A DNA stretch of 64,000 nucleotides from Salipiger abyssi. Lineage in GTDB: Bacteria > Pseudomonadota > Alphaproteobacteria > Rhodobacterales > Rhodobacteraceae. The stretch covers positions 62,001 to 126,000 of the forward strand of contig NZ_CP015093.1 in assembly GCF_001975705.1 (NCBI RefSeq). The letters run 5' to 3'. Positions 43,873 to 52,217 of this stretch are shown one piece after another. How positions within the stretch are numbered: the first letter of the stretch is position 1; each line of letters begins with the position of its first letter. The notes under the pieces were generated by a model. That model had not been told where the DNA came from and made no database searches. It was given only the letters and a program-made list of their open reading frames with translations. The position numbers and the translations under genes were made by a program.

Positions 43873-45260
43873 GTGACCCGCACCCATGTCGTCATGCCCG
43901 AGGCCGCGTGACCGAGCATGTGGCAGTGGAACAGCCAGTCGCCGGGATTGTCGACGGTGAAGGCGATCTCGCGCGTCTCCCTGCCGCCAACAAGGATCGT
44001 GTCCCGAAGCGGTCCCAACGCGCCGTCCTCGGACACCTCTCGGAAATGCATGCCGTGCAGGTGCATGGCGTGGGGAAAAACGGTGTCGTTGACGATCTCC
44101 AGCAGCACGGTCTCGCCCAGCCCCAAGTCGGCCAGCGGCGTATCTGTCATCTCTGCCACGCCGTTGAATGCCCAGAACCGACCCGCGGCCGCCAATTCGC
44201 GGAAAGCCATGCGTTCGCCGTTCAGGATGGCGGAGTCCATGCGCCCCATCGCGCCGCCCGACATGACGAGCCGCAGCGGAGTCGCCCCGGCCAAGTCCGG
44301 CAGATCCATCTTCGGGTTCGGCGGCAGGGCCACGGGCGCCGCGCGCCGCGTCTGGCTGGCCGTGCCCGACACAGTGAAAACGACCTGCGAAAAATTCTCG
44401 GCATCGCCGACATGGACCAGGTCTGCCGTTTCCCCTTCTTCTGCCAAAACGTCGACGATCAGGTCCGTCCGCTGTGCCGGGCCAAGGACAAGGACATGCT
44501 CCACCGGGGCTGGCGTGGCGAGCGGCATCCCGTCCAGGGCCACGATCCAGCCCTCCAGCCCCGACAGCTTCAGCGGGAAAATCCGGGCGTTCGATGCGTT
44601 GATCAGTCGCAGGCGCAGCCGCTCGTGCCGTCGCACGGGCAGCGACAGGTTGTAACGCCCGTTGGTGGTGACGTAATTCCCGGTGCGTCCGCCGTGGCTC
44701 ATCATCATGGGATGGTCGAAACTGTCGTCGATCTGGCCTGTCTCGGGGTTCAGCAACCAGTCGTCGAGAACGAGCACCTCTTCACGATCGACATCCGGCG
44801 CCCCGGCCTCCTCGACGATCAGCGGGCCATGCAGCCCGCGTGCCACCTGTTCCCAGGACCTGTTGTGCGCGTGATACCAGTAGGTCCCGGCATCCGGCGT
44901 CACGAAATCGTAGTCGAAGGTGCCGCCTGGCGCGACGGCGTCCTGCGTCAGGCCTGATACCCCGTCCATCGCATTGTCGATGCGGATCCCGTGCCAGTGG
45001 ATCGAACTGGCCTGCGGCAGGTCGTTGACAAAGCGCCGGCGCAGGCGCTGGCCCTGCCCCACCCGGATCTCGCGTCCCGGGATGGTGCCGCCATAGCCCC
45101 AGACCTCGGTCTGCGGGTAACTGTCGGGCAGCAATTGAAGCCGAGCGACCTGAGCCGCGAGTTCGGGGATCTCCTCGGCGGCGAAGAGCCCCCGCGGGAG
45201 GCCCGCGCCAAGCCCAGCAAGTCCGGCCAGTTTCAGGGCATCACGCCTTGTGGGTGTCAT
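43869..45260 (-). CDS. Multicopper oxidase (CueO/CopA-like), Tat-exported
   Basis: The 463-residue enzyme has a twin-arginine signal (TRRDALKLAGLAGLGAGL) and the four copper-binding clusters: SSIHWHGIR, YWYHAHNRS, FPHAMHLHGMHF and WLFHCHMLGHAASGM. It matches periplasmic multicopper oxidases that convert Cu(I) to less toxic Cu(II). A Met-rich HPMMMSHGG lies in the middle. AAGGAA precedes the ATG at 45260; the open frame extends far upstream but without coding character. It is flanked by cytochrome genes in the same operon, so electrons may pass to cytochrome c as well as O2, which would be unusual. Confidence 0.88.
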   Translation of the reverse strand: MTPTRRDALKLAGLAGLGAGLPRGLFAAEEIPELAAQVARLQLLPDSYPQTEVWGYGGTIPGREIRVGQGQRLRRRFVNDLPQASSIHWHGIRIDNAMDGVSGLTQDAVAPGGTFDYDFVTPDAGTYWYHAHNRSWEQVARGLHGPLIVEEAGAPDVDREEVLVLDDWLLNPETGQIDDSFDHPMMMSHGGRTGNYVTTNGRYNLSLPVRRHERLRLRLINASNARIFPLKLSGLEGWIVALDGMPLATPAPVEHVLVLGPAQRTDLIVDVLAEEGETADLVHVGDAENFSQVVFTVSGTASQTRRAAPVALPPNPKMDLPDLAGATPLRLVMSGGAMGRMDSAILNGERMAFRELAAAGRFWAFNGVAEMTDTPLADLGLGETVLLEIVNDTVFPHAMHLHGMHFREVSEDGALGPLRDTILVGGRETREIAFTVDNPGDWLFHCHMLGHAASGMTTWVRVT

Positions 45261-45304
45261 CGGTTCATTCCTTTCAGAGCGGGGCCGATGGCCCCGCCGT
45301 TTTC

Positions 45305-46258
45305 TCAGTCGATCCGGGTCTTCCGCTCTGCGGACTCCCCTTCTTCCGTCACGATGTCGTCGGCCCCGCCTACCTCCGCGTCGAACAGGTAGATCGCCAT
45401 CGCCTCGCGATCCTGTGGAGACAGGAACCGCGTGCCTTCGCGGACGACCTCGGCCATGCTGCCGCCAAAGGCGTCGCCCGAGGGCGTGAGGCCCGATTGC
45501 AGCGCATAGGCCAGCGACGAGACCGTCCATCCGTTCTGTTCGAGGTCTTCGGCCCGAATGGACGGCGCCTTGCTGCCGCCCGGAAGCTCGGCATTGCCGG
45601 CGAAGACGGCGCCAAGGTCACGGCCACCCGCCAGGTTCCGCGGCGTATGGCAGGCCCCGCAATGCGCGGCACCACGCACGAGTTCGCGGCCCCGGTTCCA
45701 CGCGTCGCTGCGATCCGGCACAGGCTCTGACTTAGGCTCGTAGAAAAACGCGGCGCGCCAGAGTTTCAACCCCCACCGCTGGTCGAAGGGAAAGCTCACG
45801 TCATGATAGGGCGCGGGCTCGGCCACCGGCGCCACGGTCTGGAACGCGGCCCAGAGATCGGCGATGTCCTGGTCCGAGAACTCCGCGTAGAACGGATAGG
45901 GGAAGGCCGGGAAATAAGGCTCGCCGTCCGGGCCTATGCCCTGGCGAACCGCCTTGGCAAAGCTCTCTGCCGTCCAGTCTCCGATCCCGTGCTCCGGGTC
46001 CGGGGTCAGGTTCGACGGGTAGAAGGTGCCGAAATCCGTCTCGAGCGGCGCGCCGCCCGCCAAGGGGGCACCGCCCGCCTCGAAATTCGAATGACAGGCG
46101 ATGCAGCCGCTGGCGCGCGCCAGGTAGGCACCCCTGTCGACGTTACCCTCCAGCTCGATCGGCGCAGGTGCGCTGCCGACCGGCCATGCGATCACTGCGG
46201 CCAGGGCGACGCCGCTTAGCGCCGCCGCCCCGACCGACCAATAGATTATCCGACGCAT
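45305..46258 (-). CDS. Dihaem c-type cytochrome
   Basis: A 317-residue protein with an N-terminal signal anchor (YWSVGAAALSGVALAAVIAW) and two haem sites, GCIACHSNF and HCGACHTPR. The arrangement resembles the cytochrome subunits of alcohol or sorbose/gluconate dehydrogenases. No dehydrogenase is encoded nearby, so here it more likely serves the multicopper oxidase. It lies 44 bases before the oxidase start and just after the cytochrome c'-like gene. The acidic C-terminal tail could act in docking. Confidence 0.8.
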   Translation of the reverse strand: MRRIIYWSVGAAALSGVALAAVIAWPVGSAPAPIELEGNVDRGAYLARASGCIACHSNFEAGGAPLAGGAPLETDFGTFYPSNLTPDPEHGIGDWTAESFAKAVRQGIGPDGEPYFPAFPYPFYAEFSDQDIADLWAAFQTVAPVAEPAPYHDVSFPFDQRWGLKLWRAAFFYEPKSEPVPDRSDAWNRGRELVRGAAHCGACHTPRNLAGGRDLGAVFAGNAELPGGSKAPSIRAEDLEQNGWTVSSLAYALQSGLTPSGDAFGGSMAEVVREGTRFLSPQDREAMAIYLFDAEVGGADDIVTEEGESAERKTRID

Positions 46259-46260
46259 GG

Positions 46261-46869
46261 TCAGTCGTCTTCCGCCCGGAACCGCGAATGGCAGGCCGAG
46301 CAGACCTGCGTCGTCATGTTGAACGCCGCATCCGCCGGCATCTGGGCGATATCCTCTGCGCTCATCATACCGGTCGCGGCATCGCCCATCATGCCGGAAC
46401 CGGAGCCCATCATGGAGCTGCCTCCCATCATGGGGCCTGACCCCATGCCGGAACTTCCCCCCATCATCGATCCGGTGTCCATGTTGCCGCCGCCCGCGAT
46501 ACCATTGCCGGCAGCGCCTTCGAGGCCCTCGCCGTAGACGTCGAGCAACCTCGCAAGCTCCTCGAACCGCTCCCAGTCCGACCAGATCACGTCCTTGGCT
46601 TCGGAGGGTGCCCCGTCGGAGCCTTCCGGGAACAGCTCGGTCAGGGCCTCGCCCGAATGCTCCTGGAAGGTGCGCGCGGCGTCGCGCATGACATCGGCGT
46701 CATACTCGGCCTCGCCCTGCATCATCGGTGTGACCGTCTTCACGGCGTCGCCCATGGCCTTCATTGCTTCCATGCGTTCCTTGACGATGCCCGTCGCGCC
46801 GCTGTGTGCGAGGGCGGCCGCCGCCGTTCCAGTCACGGCGATTGCTGCCAGAATGGTCGTTCTCTTCAT
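46261..46869 (-). CDS. Cytochrome c'-like protein with Met-rich insert
   Basis: The 202-residue protein has a signal peptide, the four-helix pattern of cytochrome c', and a C-terminal haem site VCSACHSRF. It differs from the family by an insert of about 45 residues (about 130-175) made of Gly, Ser and Met, with repeated GSMMGGS-type units. Met-rich loops bind Cu(I) in proteins such as CueO and CusF-like carriers. This suggests copper binding joined to a haem protein, which is inference. The ATG at 46869 follows no strong ribosome-binding site. Confidence 0.8.
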   Translation of the reverse strand: MKRTTILAAIAVTGTAAAALAHSGATGIVKERMEAMKAMGDAVKTVTPMMQGEAEYDADVMRDAARTFQEHSGEALTELFPEGSDGAPSEAKDVIWSDWERFEELARLLDVYGEGLEGAAGNGIAGGGNMDTGSMMGGSSGMGSGPMMGGSSMMGSGSGMMGDAATGMMSAEDIAQMPADAAFNMTTQVCSACHSRFRAEDD

Positions 46870-46912
46870 CGTATCGTTACTCCGTCGTCCTGAATTCCGG
46901 TTCATGGGTTGT

Positions 46913-47257
46913 TCAGGAATGCCGGCGCGGCGGCGGGAGGTCCATGTCGGGGCGAACGTCGTCAACCATGTGGAACGGCGTGAGGTATGCCGTCGTGGTG
47001 ACGAATTCAGGCGGCGTGATGTCCACCGCCAGGATGAAAACGGCGGCCGTGAAGCAGTCGAGCCCGGGATGGCAATGCCCCGAGCCCTCCTCGTCCGACT
47101 GGTGGACCGGTGAGTCATGTGCCTCATGCAGGGCCGCCGAGCGGGACGGCGCGTGATCGTCCGCGTGAGCCGACGCGGTATCGGGCACGCCCGCCACGAA
47201 CATCACGGCAAGCAGAACCAGGGCGTTCAGCAATCCGTTCGCACGCCGCAGGATCAT
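46913..47257 (-). CDS. Secreted His-rich small protein
   Basis: A 114-residue protein with a clear signal peptide (NGLLNALVLLAVMFVAGVPDTASA). A region rich in His and Asp follows (HADDHAPSRSAALHEAHD, then HQSDEEGSGHCHPGLDC), and then a hydrophobic stretch. His-rich periplasmic or membrane peptides of this kind are common in copper operons and probably bind metal. Its ATG overlaps the preceding stop (TGATG), coupling it to the cytochrome gene. No named family was recognised. Confidence 0.65.
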   Translation of the reverse strand: MILRRANGLLNALVLLAVMFVAGVPDTASAHADDHAPSRSAALHEAHDSPVHQSDEEGSGHCHPGLDCFTAAVFILAVDITPPEFVTTTAYLTPFHMVDDVRPDMDLPPPRRHS

Positions 47258-47715
47258 CACTCGATCCCGTTTGCCCGCTGCAGTTCGCGGACATAGGCCA
47301 CGACCATCTTGACGTCGCCCGGCGTCACGCCTTCGACCGGGGGCATGTTGCCGAAATCCCAATGATGCGACCGCACCCCGTTCTGAGCCGCCGCGACAAA
47401 CGCCATGTCGGAATGATGGCTCGGCTCGTAGATCTTATGAACCAGTGGCGGCGCGACTCCATTCTGTCCGGCTGCGCTCTGACCGTGGCAACTGGAACAC
47501 TTGGCCTCGAAGATCTTCTTCCCCAGTTGGGCGTTGCCGGAAAGCTCTTCCGGCAGGCTGACCTCCGCAATCGGAGCGCCTTCGGCAACCTCACTGATGT
47601 CAGGCGGTGTCATCGAATGCCCCGTCGGCGCGGCCGCGGGCTGCAGGAACTGCCAGCCCGCAATTCCGAGCCCCCCGGCCAGAACGACGGCCACCATCAC
47701 GGTCAGCTTGTCCAT
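47257..47715 (-). CDS. Membrane-anchored c-type cytochrome
   Basis: A 152-residue protein with an N-terminal helix (LTVMVAVVLAGGLGIAGW) and one haem site in FEAKCSSCHGQSAAG. Residues HHWDFGNMPPV probably hold the distal Met. It is the second gene of the operon, 29 bases after the L,D-transpeptidase stop. It is one of four c-type cytochromes in this cluster, pointing to a short periplasmic electron-transfer chain around the multicopper oxidase. Confidence 0.8.
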   Translation of the reverse strand: MDKLTVMVAVVLAGGLGIAGWQFLQPAAAPTGHSMTPPDISEVAEGAPIAEVSLPEELSGNAQLGKKIFEAKCSSCHGQSAAGQNGVAPPLVHKIYEPSHHSDMAFVAAAQNGVRSHHWDFGNMPPVEGVTPGDVKMVVAYVRELQRANGIE

Positions 47716-47744
47716 GTACCTGTCTTTCTTTCTCTTTCCGAAAC

Positions 47745-48311
47745 TCAGATGAGCTTGACCTGGGTTCCTACGGGCGCCCTTTCATAGACCTCCTCGATCT
47801 GCCGGTTGTAGAGGCCGATACAACCGCTCGAGGAGCGGCGCCCGATCTTGCGCGTGTCCTGCGTGCCGTGGATCCGGTAGTACTGCCACGAGAGATAAAG
47901 CGCGCGCGTGCCGAGCGGATTGCGCGGGTCGCCGCCTTCGACGTAAGCGGGCAAGGTCGGATCGCGCTCCCGCATCGACGCCGTGGGGCCCCAGCCCGGG
48001 TTCTCGCGTTTTTCGACAACCTCGGTGTAGCCGCGGCGGGTGAGGTCCTCGGTCAGCGGGACGGAGGTCGGGTAGATGCGCATCTCGCCGTCTCCCGTCC
48101 AGTGCTGGAGCATCCTCGACGTGGTGTCGGCGATGATGATGCCGTTTCCGATCCGGTCGAAGTGATCGCGCCAGTCGTGCGTGCGGAACGACGAAATGTT
48201 GCGCCGCGCCTTATCGGCGGCGGCGTGAACGATACCCGGCGTGGCTATCAGGGCGAGAGCACCGCCGATCAGTCCGCGCCGGTTCAAGTTGATCGAACGA
48301 TCTGCCTTCAT
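47745..48311 (-). CDS. L,D-transpeptidase (YkuD family)
   Basis: The 188-residue protein has a Tat-like or Sec signal (NRRGLIGGALALIATPGIVHA) and a YkuD domain. The catalytic SSSGCIGLYN near the C-terminus, with the nucleophilic Cys, and the upstream GTRALYLSWQYYRIHGT are typical. Such enzymes form 3-3 peptidoglycan crosslinks or attach proteins to the wall; copper inhibits several of them. The ATG at 48311 is used rather than far upstream frames. As first gene of the copper-cytochrome operon it may reinforce the cell wall under copper stress. Confidence 0.82.
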   Translation of the reverse strand: MKADRSINLNRRGLIGGALALIATPGIVHAAADKARRNISSFRTHDWRDHFDRIGNGIIIADTTSRMLQHWTGDGEMRIYPTSVPLTEDLTRRGYTEVVEKRENPGWGPTASMRERDPTLPAYVEGGDPRNPLGTRALYLSWQYYRIHGTQDTRKIGRRSSSGCIGLYNRQIEEVYERAPVGTQVKLI

Positions 48312-48413
48312 CTGCCTGTGTCCTTCTTCCTTGCCTGTTCCAAGAAGATGAATACCCGAGAAGGTGCGTGCGACAACCTGACAAGCCTGCGAGAAATGTA
48401 TCGGTTTGTATCC

Positions 48414-48436
48414 TTGACCTTCCACTCCGGGAGGGC
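48414..48436 (+). promoter_or_regulatory. Third CueR-type box
   Basis: TTGACC (48414-48419) is followed by the dyad CCTTCC-ACTCC-GGGAGG, which matches the copA and copZ boxes closely. It is oriented toward the plus-strand gene at 48475, but its position between divergent genes means it might also affect the L,D-transpeptidase operon. Confidence 0.6.
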
Positions 48437-48474
48437 GGCAAATGAAGCGACAATTTCTGAAGGATGAGGCGACC

Positions 48475-48813
48475 ATGATACACGCAAATCGACCTGGCAA
48501 CCCCCAAGGCAACAAGCTCATGCGATACGGCATGATGGCCTGCTGCGCGGTCATGCTGATCCCCGTCGGCGCATTCTTCGTTACGGGAGGTAGCGTTTCA
48601 GGTCTCTGGGCCAATGCCGGGATTTTCGCCCCGTTGATCCTGTGCGCCGGGGGCCATGTTGTCATGCACAGGATGATGGGCAAGTCCTGCCATGGGGACG
48701 GTGAAACAGCTCCCAAGCTCATCGCTGAGCCCATACCGGTTGCCGACGATCGGCCAGGGAACGAAAGTCGGACGGGGAGCCCGGGTGTCCACGCCACAAG
48801 TCTTGAAGGTTAG
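48475..48813 (+). CDS. Small membrane protein under CueR-type control
   Basis: The 112-residue protein has two hydrophobic segments (about residues 17-35 and 42-60), then HVVMHRMMGKSCHGD, a His/Met/Cys cluster that could bind copper. It resembles DUF2933-type small proteins found in metal regions. The ATG at 48475 is preferred over 48442 because AAGGATGAGG precedes it and because the earlier ATG falls within the presumed -10 of the CueR-type promoter. Its end overlaps the lipoprotein gene. Confidence 0.65.
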   Translation: MIHANRPGNPQGNKLMRYGMMACCAVMLIPVGAFFVTGGSVSGLWANAGIFAPLILCAGGHVVMHRMMGKSCHGDGETAPKLIAEPIPVADDRPGNESRTGSPGVHATSLEG

Positions 48814-49003
48814 CGCATTGCTGCTTGCGCTCGGCGGATGCTCGGCCTCTCTTGCCGAGTGCTTTCGCGATACCGGCGCGCTGTCGACCCGGGAAGAGGG
48901 TGTCGCTCTTCCCCGGGGGTGTCGCGTGACGGACAGAACGGGCACGGACTTGCGAAGGCTCGAATGCGATGACGGCCGCCAGGGCTTCGTGTTTGGGTCA
49001 TGA
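48785..49003 (+). CDS. Small lipoprotein, overlapping gene
   Basis: A 72-residue protein starting at a GTG with GGGGAG five bases upstream. It has a lipobox, VSALLLALGGCSAS, followed by a compact Cys-containing domain (AECFRDTGALS, then LPRGCRVTDRTGTDLRRLECDDGRQG). It overlaps the 3' end of the membrane-protein gene by 29 bases in another frame. Probably a periplasmic lipoprotein of the copper operon. Function unknown, and the gene is easily missed because of the overlap. Confidence 0.55.
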   Translation: MSTPQVLKVSALLLALGGCSASLAECFRDTGALSTREEGVALPRGCRVTDRTGTDLRRLECDDGRQGFVFGS

Positions 49004-49139
49004 TCCCCCCTGTCGAAGACGACAGCGATCACGCGACCACGGGTCCTGTTCTGCCGGTGGCGTTGCAACGAGCTTCACGGCATGTCCGCTTGTCTGGGAG
49101 ATCGCCGATCGTTGCCCGCCACTTACGGAATCCCGAAAG

Positions 49140-51272
49140 ATGCTCCATAACATGCTGACGACATATCGTTTCGTCATGGTCATTGCGGCCGCGGCGCTCG
49201 GCACTACCCCAGCCGTCCATGCCGCGTCCTCGCAGCCATATGAGTCCCCCGCCGTCACGGCGCGGTTGATCTCTGCCCAGGACGGAGTGCCCGACAGCGG
49301 CCGAACCCTATCAGGGGGGCTGGACCTGGACCTTGGCGACGGTTGGAAGACCTACTGGCGGTCACCAGGTGAAGTCGGCATCTCACCATCGGTGGATTGG
49401 GCGGGATCGGAGAACATCGCGGAGGTGGAATTCCTCTGGCCCGCCCCTGAGCGCTTCACGGCCTTCGGTATCGAGAACTTCGGCTACCACGGCGAAGTCG
49501 TCTTCCCGCTCCGGATCGAACTCGCACGACCGGGAGAGCCGGCAAAGCTTGAGGCGCAAGTCTCGCTGCTCGTCTGTTCAGACGTCTGCGTGCCGCGGGA
49601 TTTCAACCTGAGCCTCGATCTGCCGGCCAGTAACGGAATCGATCAGCCGGTCGCCGACCGTATCGCCGGCTTTCTGGCGCGCGTTCCAGCTGAGGGGGAC
49701 GGCATCGGCGTCGATCAGGCGCTTTTCCATCTCGACAACCAGACGACCGCGCTCACCATCTCGCTTCGCAGCGCCACACCGTTCAAGGACCCGGACGTCT
49801 TCCCGGAACTCGGCGCAGACAACGCTCTCGGCAAACCCGATGTCCGGCTTGGCGACGGCGGGCGCAGACTGTGGGCCACGCTGCCGGTCCTTTCGACCGA
49901 CGACGCGACGCTTCACGATCCGGTCCTCACGGTGACAGACGGGCCGGACCGGGCCTTCACCGTCACGCCGGACCGTGCTGCCGAAGCCCCTGCCCCACCT
50001 TTCAGCATCGCGACCGCCGCCCCCGGCATCGAAACCCTGATCTGGATCGCACTGGTCGCTTTCCTCGGGGGACTGATCCTGAACGTCATGCCCTGCGTGC
50101 TGCCGGTCCTCTCGATAAAGCTCTCGACGGTCATGAAACACGGCGAGCAGGATAGGCGCACGGTGCGCGCGAGCTTCCTCGCCGCCGCCGGGGGCGCCCT
50201 GACATTCATGTGGGGGCTGGCGCTGATCCTCTTCCTGTTGCAGCGGACCGGTGTCGTGGTCGGCTGGGGGCTGCAATTCCAGAACCCGCTGTTCCTTGCG
50301 GCGATGGTGCTGCTGCTGTCGGTTTTCTCTGCCAACATGCTGGGCGGTTTCGAGTTCAGCCTGCCCTCCGGCCTGCAGACGCGGCTGGCGAATTCCGGAC
50401 GCGGACACGGGCATGCCGCGGATTTCCTGACCGGCATGTTCGGCGCTGTCATGGCGACGCCATGTTCGGCCCCGTTCCTCGGGACGGCCATCGCCTTCGC
50501 ACTGGCCGGGCGAGGTATCGATATCTTCATCGTCTTCACCAGCCTCGGGATCGGGCTGGCCGTGCCGTACCTCCTGGTCGCAGCCGTGCCGGGCGCCATT
50601 TCGCTCCTGCCGAAGCCCGGGCGCTGGATGGTGGCGTTGAGGTTTCTCCTCGGGGGCCTGCTCATGGCCACGGTGGCCTGGCTTCTCTGGGTGATGGCAG
50701 GTGTGGCCGGGACAGCCGCGGCAGCTGCCGTAGGCGGGCTGGCGCTGGCGCTGGCGGTCACTCTCTCCGTCCCACGTCTGCCCTCGGCCGCCCGCTGGCC
50801 GATCGTCGCCGCATGCGCCGGGCTGTCCCTGATCGCAGTTCCCCAGTTGACCAAAACGGAAGCGACCGAAGTCGCGGTCTCTTCGCTCAGCTGGATGCCC
50901 TTCGACCGGGCGGAAATCGCGCGGCGCGTGTCGCGCGGAGAGGTCGTCTTCGTCGATGTTACGGCCGACTGGTGCCTCACCTGCAAGGCCAACAAGGCAC
51001 TGGTCATCGAGCGCGATCCCGTGCTGACCGCGCTGCGCGCCGAGGGCACCGTCCCGATGCAGGCCGACTGGACGCGACCGGACGAGACCATTTCTCGCTA
51101 TCTCGAAAGTTTCGATCGCTACGGCATCCCGTTCAACGCCGTCTACGGCCCGGGCGCCCCTGACGGTATCGTGCTGTCGGAAATCCTGTCGGGTGAGGCG
51201 GTGATCAACGCGCTGCGCTCCGCCTCGGGCGGCCGGGCGACCACGTCTGGCCTTTTTGATCAGGACTGGTGA
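49140..51272 (+). CDS. scsB: DsbD-family reductase ScsB (suppressor of copper sensitivity)
   Basis: The 710-residue protein has a signal peptide and an N-terminal periplasmic domain with VCSDVCVPRDF. The DsbD-type transmembrane core follows, with its two key cysteines in NVMPCVLPVLS and MATPCSAPFLG. A C-terminal thioredoxin domain carries ADWCLTCKAN (C612, C615). This three-part layout is that of ScsB, which carries reducing power from cytoplasmic thioredoxin to periplasmic partners such as ScsC. The encoded DsbA-family protein is a likely partner. The ATG at 49140 lacks a good ribosome-binding site; 49152 is an alternative. Confidence 0.85.
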   Translation: MLHNMLTTYRFVMVIAAAALGTTPAVHAASSQPYESPAVTARLISAQDGVPDSGRTLSGGLDLDLGDGWKTYWRSPGEVGISPSVDWAGSENIAEVEFLWPAPERFTAFGIENFGYHGEVVFPLRIELARPGEPAKLEAQVSLLVCSDVCVPRDFNLSLDLPASNGIDQPVADRIAGFLARVPAEGDGIGVDQALFHLDNQTTALTISLRSATPFKDPDVFPELGADNALGKPDVRLGDGGRRLWATLPVLSTDDATLHDPVLTVTDGPDRAFTVTPDRAAEAPAPPFSIATAAPGIETLIWIALVAFLGGLILNVMPCVLPVLSIKLSTVMKHGEQDRRTVRASFLAAAGGALTFMWGLALILFLLQRTGVVVGWGLQFQNPLFLAAMVLLLSVFSANMLGGFEFSLPSGLQTRLANSGRGHGHAADFLTGMFGAVMATPCSAPFLGTAIAFALAGRGIDIFIVFTSLGIGLAVPYLLVAAVPGAISLLPKPGRWMVALRFLLGGLLMATVAWLLWVMAGVAGTAAAAAVGGLALALAVTLSVPRLPSAARWPIVAACAGLSLIAVPQLTKTEATEVAVSSLSWMPFDRAEIARRVSRGEVVFVDVTADWCLTCKANKALVIERDPVLTALRAEGTVPMQADWTRPDETISRYLESFDRYGIPFNAVYGPGAPDGIVLSEILSGEAVINALRSASGGRATTSGLFDQDW

Positions 51273-51281
51273 CCACCGACG

Positions 51282-52205
51282 CTACGCGGACGCTGCCTGG
51301 CATTGGCACGGGTGAACCGCGATATTCGGGGTGTCCCGCGTGGTCTGCCAGGTGAGCAGGAACCCGGCGAACAGCAGGAGCGCACCACCATAAACGGTGC
51401 TCGCCGCCGGGATTTCCGCCAGGATCAGGAAACCAAGCAGGGTCGCCACGACCGGCGAGACGATAATGTCGATCAGCGAATAGACATTGGCGTTCAGCCT
51501 CTTGAGGACCAGAGAGATCCCGAAATAGGCGAAGCCCGTTGAGACGAGTCCCAGCGCCAGAGCCCATATGCCGACCGGGACCCCGCCCTCCCCCATGCCT
51601 GGCGTTGGTGAAAAGACCTGTCCGGGCCCAAAGATCAGCACCGAAGGGGCAAGGATCAGCGCGGCCACCAGCATCGACCAGGCAATGTCGTTTCCGGTCT
51701 CGGATTTTCCCTCGTGCCGCATGTAGGTGACCATCGCGGCATGGACGGCTCCATCAGCCAGCGCCACGAGATTGCCGAGCATGTGTCCGCCGGACAGCGG
51801 CTTGGCAAGAACGATGCCGACGATCGCGATCCCGAAGGTCAGGACGTTCCCGAGGGTCGCTCTTTCTTTCAGGAAAATGGCCGACAAGATGAACGTAAAG
51901 AACGGTGCAACGCTCCAGAAAATCACGGCGTTCGCGATAGGAACAAGCGTCATCGCCAGGTTGAAGACGCTGATCTGCGTCGCAATGAGCACGCCGATGA
52001 TCACGGTGTCGGTCATGTTTCCCCAAGGCAGCCGCAAAGGCTCACCATTCAGGACGGGCATCGTCAGCATGAGGAACAATGTCGCCGTCAGCAACGCGTA
52101 GAAGTTCAAGGTGTGGATGGGAATCAGTCCGCCGGTGAGCTTGACGAATATGCCGATCGTCGCCTCGGAGACGGTGATCAGGGCCAGCAGCAGTAGCGTG
52201 CGCAT
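51282..52205 (-). CDS. EamA/DMT-family transporter
   Basis: A 307-residue membrane protein with ten predicted helices in two EamA repeats (the first around FVKLTGGLIPIHTLNFYALL; the second ending GGALLLFAGFLLTW). It is a drug/metabolite exporter type; the substrate is unknown. The C-terminal tail CQCQ is unusual. It is the last gene of a minus-strand run that begins with the response regulator at 60712, 12 bases after the ATC-hydrolase-like gene. Confidence 0.78.
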   Translation of the reverse strand: MRTLLLLALITVSEATIGIFVKLTGGLIPIHTLNFYALLTATLFLMLTMPVLNGEPLRLPWGNMTDTVIIGVLIATQISVFNLAMTLVPIANAVIFWSVAPFFTFILSAIFLKERATLGNVLTFGIAIVGIVLAKPLSGGHMLGNLVALADGAVHAAMVTYMRHEGKSETGNDIAWSMLVAALILAPSVLIFGPGQVFSPTPGMGEGGVPVGIWALALGLVSTGFAYFGISLVLKRLNANVYSLIDIIVSPVVATLLGFLILAEIPAASTVYGGALLLFAGFLLTWQTTRDTPNIAVHPCQCQAASA

Positions 52206-52217
52206 GAAACCTCCAGC

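Noticed and set aside
43869..45530. Long N-terminal extension of the multicopper oxidase to 45530
   Set aside because: The first 90 residues overlap the dihaem cytochrome gene and are Arg/Gly-rich; the Tat signal and ribosome-binding site fix the start at 45260.
45305..46258. Dehydrogenase cytochrome subunit with a missing dehydrogenase
   Set aside because: No quinoprotein or flavin dehydrogenase gene is in the island; operon context ties it to the multicopper oxidase.
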